Source of the DNA: CAZIDL01 sp964537825
GTDB taxonomy: Bacteria > Bacteroidota > Bacteroidia > Flavobacteriales_D > CAYVSK01
Reading direction: 5' to 3'
Length of the DNA: 5,517 nt
NCBI GenBank assembly: GCA_964537825.1
Contig: CAZIDL010000108.1
Span: forward strand, 1 to 5,517
Shown here: piece by piece, positions 1-5,517 of the stretch
Layout: each line of letters begins with the position of its first letter
Position numbering within the stretch: position 1 is the first letter of the stretch
Translations under genes and position numbers: made by a program
The notes under the pieces: generated by a model
The model's database searches: none
Told to the model about the DNA's origin: nothing
The model's input: only the letters and a program-made list of their open reading frames with translations

Positions 1-3000
1 CATCGGTGGCCATGATCTCGTTGAGCTGGCTGATCCCGAGCATGGACATGAAGGCACCGGGGACGCCGTGGCCCGTGCAGTCCACGGCGGCGATGTAGAG
101 GTGGCCCCTGTGCTCGCGCGCCCAATAGAAGTCGCCGGAGACCTGGGATTGAGGCTTGAATAGGATGAAGTGCTCAGGGAGGTGAGGTGATACGTGCTCC
201 TCGGACTGGAGCAATGCATACTGGATCTTCTGGGCGTAGTCGATGCTTTGGGTGATCTCTTGGTGGGCTTCTTCGACTCTTTCTTTTTGTTCTTCCACCT
301 CTTCCTTTTGCTTCTCGGTCTCTTTCTGTTGCTCTTCGACTTTGGCCTTCTCTTCTTCAAGGGCTTGATTCTTTTCCTGGATCTCCTTTGTACGCTCTTT
401 CACGATCCGCTCCAAACGTTCCTTCTGTGCCACAAGGCGTCGACTGTTCAGCCACACGATCAGCCAAATGAAGCCGATCCCCGCGATCGTATATCCCCCG
501 AAAGCCGTCCAGGTGCGGTACCAAGGAGGAAGTATCTCAAAGCGGTATTCGGCCACGCTGCTTTCTACTCCATATACGTTCTTTGCTTTTACTTTAAAAG
601 TATAGATGCCCTCAGGAAGGTTCGTGTACTCCTTCCGGGTTTCTTTCTTCCAACCGCTCCATTCTTTATCGAATCCATCGAGGTGGTAGCTGTAAGTGAG
701 TTCCTCTTGCTTTTCATAATAAGGAGCCGAAAAGCGAAAGGTTATACTGTTCATGTTGTAAGGGAGGGTGGGTATGTAGCTCTCCGGTTGCTGATATGCT
801 CGTTCCCATTTGAGCAGAGTTTCCTCTGGTGCTGATCTTAGGTAGTAACCACCAAAAAGGAGCGAGTCTTTTTTCTCTTTTCCCGTGTCCGATAATGGTG
901 CGCTTACTTTCCTTATGCGACAGGGATAATCTCGATCGAAAGTCTTGGCCACGTTCGCATCGTAGCGTAACAGACCATTATCACCCCCCATCCATGTAGT
1001 GCTTTTGCTCTCAACATAAAAAGCTCGATTGCCCAACTCTATTCCCAGGAAAGGGATACTGTCGATCTGATAACCGCCGTCAGGTTTTGGTAAGAAACGA
1101 TAGGGATGTTCTCCTTCCACCCAAAGGATCCCGTCCATGCTTTCATGAAGGCGAAAGACCTCTTTAGCTTTTTTCCCTTCTCCTCCGGAACATTGAGCAA
1201 AAGCGCATCCGAGCGAGCTGTCGGGAACCCATCGGAAGGATGCCTCCGAAGAACCTGCTCTTTTTGCTTTATATAATCCCGAGTCCGTTCCCGCAAGTAC
1301 GCGGTCTTGGAGTGAAAAAAAGCGGAAGGACCCTTCCGGCAAGCCTTTCCGCTCTTTTCCTTTTCCCAAAAAGGAGGTAAGGGTTAGACCCTCTTCATCA
1401 CCTCCAAGGAGCTTTTTGAATTGGGTAATGAAGGGTGCTTCTGATCGGTAGCTTCGATGGAAGAAGGTGCTGTCAATACTGACGCGGAAACCACCTTGGG
1501 TTCGTAAGCTCACCCATAAAGGAAGCTTTCGATCATCTTCATTATAGGGAGCGGAAACCTCGAGAGAGACCACTTCTTCCGGGAGATCTTGAAGGTGAAA
1601 CCGTTCCTCCCAATCTTTCCCTTCTCTTGAGATCAGGACGATACCGTCCCTACCTCCGAAAGCAACCCATTGATCTCCCTTGAAGCGGGGAAGGGTTACC
1701 AAGTCGAATGCATTCTTTTCGCTTACCCTTTGGAATTCCCATCCTTCTTTCGGTTTTTTTCCCTGATAGAGCTTGAAAAGGCCTTTTTGACCATTTGCAA
1801 CCAGCAAGTTGGCTTTCTTTTCATCTTTTGAAGGGATCGGAAGGATCTCGGTACATCGTCCTTTTGATCCCTCGATGAGGTCCCAAGAACTCCTTCCGTG
1901 AATCTTGCTCTCTTCACGTATATATACCCCTTGAGCAGTAGCGATGAAGATCCTTCCTTGATGGCGTACAATGTCATTGACCCTTCCAGAAAAGCTTTCC
2001 CCTTCTTCGGCGAAGGTTCGGGGGTCTCCGGGAATCCATCGGGTTATCCCGTTGTCCGTTGCACTCCAAAGCATTCCGGAGCCAGAAGGCCCTTGGGCCG
2101 TTCTCCAGATAAGATCCGCGGTCATTCCGGACTCCTGGTCCATCTGAAATACGGGTTTTCCAACGGTGTCCAGAAGAATTGCCCCACCTCTTACGGTGCT
2201 CAGTGCCAAGGAAGCGTGATAGGAATTTTTCGAAGGATCGAGGGGAATAGCGTGATAGATCCGGGCTTCGGACAAAATCGGCCACCACTTTTTCCCAAAA
2301 GGAACTATACGCCCATCTTTCCCGGGAATTAAAGAATCCTTGTAATGATAGCGAAAGAGGCCGCTCTGGCCAGTGATCACAAGAGCGGAATGATCTTGCT
2401 CCACCACTCCGGGCACTTCTTTGAGTACTCGAACGATCGATCTTTCCGGAAAAGCTTCACTTCCAGGGAGTTTTTCCAAAGGGTTCTGCTCGTCCGGCTT
2501 TTCCTTCGCTCCTTCAAGAGCCTCAGACATTGATAAGCGAAAGATGCCGCTCTCTCCGTCCTGCATCCAAATTGACCCGTCAAACCCATGAGAAAGAAAG
2601 AACCTTTTCTTTGGTTCTATAGGAACGAGCGAGAGCTCGCTTTTACTATCCGTTGAAGGCTGAAGGACTAAGAGAACATCGTAAGTATTGAAGACCACCT
2701 TATCTTGAGCGGCGTGAACCTTCCAAACAGTGCCGAAATCCTTTAAAGAGTCTGGAAGAAGGTGGAGAAGCGATACATATCGGAGTTCTCCCGGACTTCC
2801 TTCAGAGCTTTTTTCCCCCGCCTCCGTGATTTGAGTGGAAGAAGCCGTTGGGTCTGAAGGGGGGATAGGCCGGAAGTAGCCGAACTCGCTTTGCCCTCCG
2901 ATCCATATTCGCCCTTTATCGTCAATGTCCATGCTAAGGACGGACATCCCAGAACGGGTAGGGAATTTTTCCCAAGTCTCACCATTGTAATGGAGAACAT

Positions 3001-3226
3001 CCCCGGAAGTTCCGAACCATATTTCCCCTTTCGAATTGCGATCCACGCAGAACACTTGTGCATGGTCTTCATAAGAAGCGGGTGAAAAAGCCTTGGTGGA
3101 GGGGGATAGGGGAGGGGATTGGGATCCACCTATGCTTGAACAGAGAGAAAGAAAAAGCAGAAAAAAGCAAAAAAGGCTCTGCTGACTTAGGATGAGATGG
3201 AAGGGCTTCTTAGATAAGAAGCTCAT
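1..3226 (-). CDS. Membrane-anchored propeller sensor with SpoIIE-type serine phosphatase output (C-terminus cut by window edge)
   Basis: A single uninterrupted frame of 1075 codons starts at ATG 3226 and runs off the left edge. Residues 1-31 look like a signal peptide (K6, K7, then FCFFLLFLSLC). About twelve propeller-like strands follow, around W70, W108, W220, F291, W387, F427, 478, W520, W571, 644, W702 and W745 (for example GRIWIGG, LWSATDNGI, WMGGDNGLLRYD). This spread would fit two seven-bladed propellers as in hybrid two-component sensors. Residues about 822-893 resemble a Y_Y_Y domain (SYHLDGFDKEWSGW). One transmembrane helix lies at 906-926, then a coiled coil to about 1011. A SpoIIE/PP2C-like domain begins near 1016, with GDFYW (D1032) and DCTGHGVPGAF (D1049) supplying likely metal-binding aspartates. 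Such phosphatases usually dephosphorylate an anti-sigma-factor antagonist, so the expected layout is periplasmic sensing and cytoplasmic catalysis. The remaining phosphatase domain lies outside the window. There is no other early Met, so the start is fairly safe. Ligand and target are unknown. Confidence 0.93.
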   Translation of the reverse strand, partial: MSFLSKKPFHLILSQQSLFCFFLLFLSLCSSIGGSQSPPLSPSTKAFSPASYEDHAQVFCVDRNSKGEIWFGTSGDVLHYNGETWEKFPTRSGMSVLSMDIDDKGRIWIGGQSEFGYFRPIPPSDPTASSTQITEAGEKSSEGSPGELRYVSLLHLLPDSLKDFGTVWKVHAAQDKVVFNTYDVLLVLQPSTDSKSELSLVPIEPKKRFFLSHGFDGSIWMQDGESGIFRLSMSEALEGAKEKPDEQNPLEKLPGSEAFPERSIVRVLKEVPGVVEQDHSALVITGQSGLFRYHYKDSLIPGKDGRIVPFGKKWWPILSEARIYHAIPLDPSKNSYHASLALSTVRGGAILLDTVGKPVFQMDQESGMTADLIWRTAQGPSGSGMLWSATDNGITRWIPGDPRTFAEEGESFSGRVNDIVRHQGRIFIATAQGVYIREESKIHGRSSWDLIEGSKGRCTEILPIPSKDEKKANLLVANGQKGLFKLYQGKKPKEGWEFQRVSEKNAFDLVTLPRFKGDQWVAFGGRDGIVLISREGKDWEERFHLQDLPEEVVSLEVSAPYNEDDRKLPLWVSLRTQGGFRVSIDSTFFHRSYRSEAPFITQFKKLLGGDEEGLTLTSFLGKGKERKGLPEGSFRFFSLQDRVLAGTDSGLYKAKRAGSSEASFRWVPDSSLGCAFAQCSGGEGKKAKEVFRLHESMDGILWVEGEHPYRFLPKPDGGYQIDSIPFLGIELGNRAFYVESKSTTWMGGDNGLLRYDANVAKTFDRDYPCRIRKVSAPLSDTGKEKKDSLLFGGYYLRSAPEETLLKWERAYQQPESYIPTLPYNMNSITFRFSAPYYEKQEELTYSYHLDGFDKEWSGWKKETRKEYTNLPEGIYTFKVKAKNVYGVESSVAEYRFEILPPWYRTWTAFGGYTIAGIGFIWLIVWLNSRRLVAQKERLERIVKERTKEIQEKNQALEEEKAKVEEQQKETEKQKEEVEEQKERVEEAHQEITQSIDYAQKIQYALLQSEEHVSPHLPEHFILFKPQSQVSGDFYWAREHRGHLYIAAVDCTGHGVPGAFMSMLGISQLNEIMATD
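257..340 (-). other. Heptad-repeat coiled-coil segment of the sensor-phosphatase
   Basis: Residues 963-990 of the sensor form four consecutive seven-residue units: VEEQQKE, TEKQKEE, VEEQKER and VEEAHQE. Position a is V, T, V, V, and the other positions are almost all Glu, Gln or Lys. The pattern continues less regularly through ITQSIDY and AQKIQYA to about residue 1011. Seen: near-repeat heptads between the membrane helix and the phosphatase. Inferred: a dimeric parallel coiled coil that passes conformational change from the membrane to the catalytic domain. The plus strand here is strongly pyrimidine-rich as a result. Confidence 0.75.
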
Positions 3227-3230
3227 GTGG

Positions 3231-3238
3231 CAAAAATA
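3231..3238 (-). promoter_or_regulatory. Possible Bacteroidota-type -7 promoter element for the sensor gene
   Basis: On the minus strand this reads TATTTTTG, an exact match to the Bacteroidota consensus TAnnTTTG, and it ends four bases before the ATG at 3226. Transcription starting a few bases downstream would begin at or next to the ATG, giving a leaderless or nearly leaderless mRNA. Against it, I see no TTG -33 element at the usual distance upstream, and an eight-base match with two free positions can occur by chance. Confidence 0.3.
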
Positions 3239-3292
3239 GGAAGTCTTTAGCCTTGTTTTGGAAGAGATCGAAGGTTTAAAAGAGCGGATCCA

Positions 3293-3330
3293 CCCGGACC
3301 CTGATCGCCCTGTTCGGATTCAGGTCCAGG
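3293..3330 (-). other. Intergenic imperfect hairpin between lipoprotein and sensor genes
   Basis: On the minus strand CCTGGACC (3330-3323) can pair with GGGTCCGG-type sequence (3300-3293: GGTCCGGG), eight pairs with one G-T wobble. Three inner pairs, TGA (3322-3320) with TCA (3304-3302), are added after a single bulged G at 3301, leaving a 15-base loop. It lies downstream of the lipoprotein stop and upstream of the sensor start. A T-rich stretch (CTCTTTT) follows only about 10 bases later, so it is not a canonical intrinsic terminator. It could still be a weak terminator, an mRNA 3'-end stabiliser or a leader structure. Confidence 0.4.
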
Positions 3331-3410
3331 ACCGCTTCCTCTTAAAATTGTTGGAATCGGTCCATCTTCCTTTTGGGTGCCTTGGGGAGTGGCTTAAAAG
3401 AGGTGGTTAC

Positions 3411-3863
3411 CTAAGGATCGAATTCTCTTTTCTCGACCAATTCGCCCTCACCATTGTATTTTTCCTCCCGGGTCTTGTCCCCTTCGCTGTCCCAAAAGAC
3501 CCAAGTTCCACGACGATGTTCGTCCTCTATTCGAATGTCGTCCCGTTCGTAGATCTGCTGGCTCTTCAGGGTGCCATCCGGGTGATAGAACCAGTAGATG
3601 AAATAACCCTTGGCTTCCCCGTTCTTGTAATGCCCCACCATATGGGGGCGTGTCAGGTCCCGCTCTCCATTATTCTTCAAATACCAGCATCGGTGTTGGC
3701 CGATCTTATCTCCTGGGGATATGGAATTGGACTTCCCCACGCACTCGATGGTTCGATCGTTGCCGTCCGAGGTCTGATAAGTGCGAACTTCATAACAAGC
3801 CGTGAGAAAGAAAATGCAGCTTATGGCCGAAGCTCGTGGTATGTAAAGGGGAAGTCGGCACAT
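3411..3863 (-). CDS. Small lipoprotein with MORN-like (YwqK-type) repeats
   Basis: This 150-residue protein begins with a short signal peptide whose hydrophobic stretch ends in a lipobox, L20-T21-A22-C23, predicting lipid attachment at C23 and an envelope location. The C-terminal half has two units resembling the MORN_2/YwqK repeat: roughly residues 77-105 (GHYKNGEAKG, then HPDGTLKSQQIY) and 117-148 (RRGTWVFWDSEGD, then EEKYNGEGELVEKREF). Such repeats are common in Bacteroidota lipoproteins, often labelled YwqK antitoxin by homology, but that label says little about function and no toxin gene is visible. C41 and C59 could form a disulfide. Downstream, a 184-base gap separates it from the sensor gene on the same strand. 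There is no other Met near the start. A GTG at 3893 could extend it by ten codons, but the lipobox spacing favours ATG 3863. No clear ribosome binding site is seen. Its role is unknown. Confidence 0.88.
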   Translation of the reverse strand: MCRLPLYIPRASAISCIFFLTACYEVRTYQTSDGNDRTIECVGKSNSISPGDKIGQHRCWYLKNNGERDLTRPHMVGHYKNGEAKGYFIYWFYHPDGTLKSQQIYERDDIRIEDEHRRGTWVFWDSEGDKTREEKYNGEGELVEKREFDP

Positions 3864-3903
3864 AGACCCTGTCGCTTTAAGGTCCGAAGCACGATATTCT
3901 AAT

Positions 3904-3918
3904 TTAGGAGATCTCTAA
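3904..3918. promoter_or_regulatory. Near-palindrome in the divergent spacer, possible operator
   Basis: The sequence TTAgGAGATCTCTAA has a perfect eight-base palindromic core (GAGATCTC, 3908-3915) flanked by complementary TTA and TAA arms, with one extra G at 3907. It lies 41 bases upstream of the lipoprotein start and about 120 bases upstream of the transporter start. A dimeric regulator could bind here, but the element is short and no second copy was seen in the window. Confidence 0.2.
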
Positions 3919-3987
3919 GGGTTTGGATTGCTTCAATGTTCGGGGTGACGTTATCCGACCTACGATCGCTTCATCTTTTCTTTTTCA

Positions 3988-4005
3988 GGATCGATGGGAT
4001 CGATG
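3988..4005 (+). repeat. Perfect 9-bp tandem repeat upstream of the transporter
   Basis: GGATCGATG occurs twice head to tail (3988-3996 and 3997-4005), each copy containing the palindrome ATCGAT. The second copy ends 31 bases before the transporter ATG, so the pair falls in the likely promoter or leader region. Spacing of nine bases is close to one helical turn, which would suit two adjacent protein contacts. A regulatory role is inferred only. Confidence 0.45.
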
Positions 4006-4036
4006 AAATTGCAGTTCTTGGAGTAAAGCTGATAAG

Positions 4037-5517
4037 ATGAACGGCGCTGACGAACTGATACCGGTCGAATTCTTCTTCAAGCGGACCGAACTGGTCGTCA
4101 CATTCCTGATGGTCCTTTTGGGGATCACCTTCGGGAACATTCGGGTGAAAGGGGTCGGTTTCGGGTCGAGTGGGGTTCTGATCGTGGCGATGGCCGGCGG
4201 TTATTTCTACGGGTTCGATCCCATTCCGATCCTCCAGGACCTCGGTATTGTCCTTTTTTTGCTTTGTGTGGGGCTTGAGGCCGGTCCGAGTTTCTTCAGG
4301 GCCTTCAAGCAACACGGAAAGCGTTTTATCACCAATGTGATCGCTCTCTTGGCCGTTTCGGGGGTCAATACCGTAGCGATCATCGCTATCACAGGGGTTC
4401 CCATCGGTGTGGGATTGGGGCTGTTCGGCGGGGCCTTCACTTCGAGTCCGGCCCTGGTGAGTGCGATGCAGTTCAGCCCGGAGGACGAGGTCATCTTCGG
4501 TTATGGAGTTGCCTATCCTTTCGGCCTCCTCGGGGTCATTCTTTTCATTAGCATAGCTGTGCGGATCCTGCGCAAGCGCTTGGATGAGGAGACCCGCTCT
4601 TATTCCAAGATGGACGCTAAGGTCTTCAAGATCACGAACGAAGCGTATCATGGGAAGCTCCTCAAGGACATCCCCGAGATCCAGGAGAACGATGTGGCTG
4701 TATCCGGGATCCTGAGGGACTTATCGCTTCGGACCCCGAGTGGTACGACACCAGTGCTCAAAGGGGACTTGATCCGATTGGAGGGTTTGCAGGAGAACAT
4801 CCTGAAGGTGGGCAAGGATCTGGGAGAGGAGGTCCATGAGAGCTTTGATGAAAGTCCGGAACTCGACACGCGTTCCATCGTCGTGGAGAACACTTCGGTC
4901 ATCAACCGTTCCCTCAGCGATATGGGGCTTCGCCTCCGCTTCAACGTATCGCTGACCCGCCTGATCCGTGCTAATGTGGAGTTCGTTCCACGATACGACC
5001 AGGTACTGGAACATGGGGATGTGATCGTAGCGGTCGGGACCCCTTATCAGCTCGATCAGCTCGAGTTGTTCCTCGGGCACGAACATCAAACCGTTCAACG
5101 AAGGGTGGACCTACGCTCTCTAGCGGCGGCCCTTTTCCTTGCCTTTGCGATCGGAGGCCTGATCATACCGATGGGGCCGATCGGCAACTTTTCCCTCGGC
5201 TTGGCAGGCGGAGGGCTTTTAGCGGGGTTGATCTTCGGGCATTTCGGGCGCATCGGGAATTTCATCGGTCGTTTTCCCCGGAACGCCACGGATGTCCTCA
5301 AGGAATTGGGCCTGGCCCTCTTTTTCGTTCAGGTCGGCTTCGATACGGGGCAGAGTTTCGTGGAATCCCTCGACATCAACGCGCTCTGGTACGGTCTTTA
5401 TGCACTTCTCTTCGTGCTCGTCCCGATGCTGGTGAGTTTCCTCTTCGGTCATTACGTGTTGAAGATCTCGATCAGCGAGTGCTTCGGGGTGATCTGTGGG
5501 GGGATGACCTTTACGCC
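4037..5517 (+). CDS. AAE-family (AspT/YidE-type) membrane antiporter, C-terminus cut by window edge
   Basis: The frame opens at ATG 4037, the only Met after an in-frame stop at 4004-4006, and runs 493 codons to the right edge. It shows the family's duplicated plan. The first membrane half is about residues 15-175, with GLEAGPSFF from G79, GGAFTSSPAL from G131 and a YPFG motif near 159. Two cytoplasmic RCK_C (TrkA-C-like) domains follow at about 193-264 and 277-347. The second membrane half starts near 358, with the matching VGFDTGQSF (G434) and GGMTFT just before the edge. Relatives include Tetragenococcus AspT, which exchanges aspartate for alanine, SucE1, a succinate exporter, and E. coli YidE and YbjL. 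The substrate here is not determined and is likely a small carboxylate or amino acid. About 50-70 residues should be missing. A weak GGAG at 4020-4023 lies rather far (13 bases) from the start. The gene is GC-rich (about 63% in 4381-4440) and divergent from the other two genes. Confidence 0.95.
   Translation, partial: MNGADELIPVEFFFKRTELVVTFLMVLLGITFGNIRVKGVGFGSSGVLIVAMAGGYFYGFDPIPILQDLGIVLFLLCVGLEAGPSFFRAFKQHGKRFITNVIALLAVSGVNTVAIIAITGVPIGVGLGLFGGAFTSSPALVSAMQFSPEDEVIFGYGVAYPFGLLGVILFISIAVRILRKRLDEETRSYSKMDAKVFKITNEAYHGKLLKDIPEIQENDVAVSGILRDLSLRTPSGTTPVLKGDLIRLEGLQENILKVGKDLGEEVHESFDESPELDTRSIVVENTSVINRSLSDMGLRLRFNVSLTRLIRANVEFVPRYDQVLEHGDVIVAVGTPYQLDQLELFLGHEHQTVQRRVDLRSLAAALFLAFAIGGLIIPMGPIGNFSLGLAGGGLLAGLIFGHFGRIGNFIGRFPRNATDVLKELGLALFFVQVGFDTGQSFVESLDINALWYGLYALLFVLVPMLVSFLFGHYVLKISISECFGVICGGMTFT

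Noticed and set aside
194..835. Plus-strand open frame of 213 codons rich in Leu and Phe, resembling a membrane protein
   Set aside because: It is the antisense of the coiled coil and Y_Y_Y coding region; its Leu/Phe runs come from complementing Glu/Lys codons.
1898..2332. Plus-strand open frame of 144 codons inside the sensor gene
   Set aside because: It lies opposite an intact propeller-coding frame and shows no family features.
3411..3863. The lipoprotein as the antitoxin of a toxin-antitoxin pair
   Set aside because: YwqK-type naming is carried by homology only; no adjacent toxin-like small gene is present and the protein has a lipoprotein signal.
3258..3902. Plus-strand open frame of 214 codons starting with TTG, with a plausible-looking charged N-terminus
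   Set aside because: It runs antisense through the whole lipoprotein gene, whose lipobox and MORN-like repeats are convincing, and it has no recognisable domain or good start signal.
3900..3907. TAATTTAG as a -7 promoter element for the plus-strand transporter
   Set aside because: It misses one fixed position of TAnnTTTG, has no TTG -33 partner and would leave a leader of about 125 bases; too weak to call.
3971..4651. Minus-strand open frame of 226 codons opposite the transporter
   Set aside because: It is antisense to a clear AAE transporter with conserved family motifs; its His/Asp/Pro-rich product is typical of the reverse of membrane-helix codons.

Overview
The window holds three genes and no RNA gene, mobile element or CRISPR array that I can see. 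Two genes run on the minus strand: a very large membrane-anchored sensor with a SpoIIE-type (PP2C-like) phosphatase output, cut by the left edge, and a small lipoprotein upstream of it. Divergent from these, on the plus strand, is an aspartate:alanine exchanger (AAE) family transporter cut by the right edge.

The gene types suggest a bacterium of the Bacteroidota. A two-component-type propeller sensor, the phosphatase motif DCTGHGVPGAFMSMLG, a lipoprotein with MORN-like (YwqK-like) repeats and the near absence of Shine-Dalgarno sequences all fit. One perfect match to the Bacteroidota -7 promoter element TAnnTTTG sits just before the sensor gene. The antiporter and the phosphatase end are roughly 60% GC where counted, while parts of the sensor gene are closer to 42-50%. 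The genus cannot be determined from this.

Layout: 1-3226 (minus) sensor-phosphatase; 3227-3410 intergenic with a strong imperfect hairpin and a possible promoter; 3411-3863 (minus) lipoprotein; 3864-4036 divergent spacer with a small palindrome and a perfect 9-bp tandem repeat; 4037-5517 (plus) transporter. No stretch over 300 bases lacks a gene.

Inferred joint role: the sensor probably reads an extracytoplasmic cue through its beta-propellers and passes it through one membrane helix and a heptad coiled coil to a cytoplasmic serine phosphatase. Its target, typically an anti-sigma-factor antagonist in such systems, is not in the window. The lipoprotein could share a transcript with the sensor, but nothing seen links either gene to the transporter. 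I found no wholly new system. The least ordinary items are the propeller-to-SpoIIE architecture, a possible leaderless promoter, and small structured elements in the two intergenic gaps.
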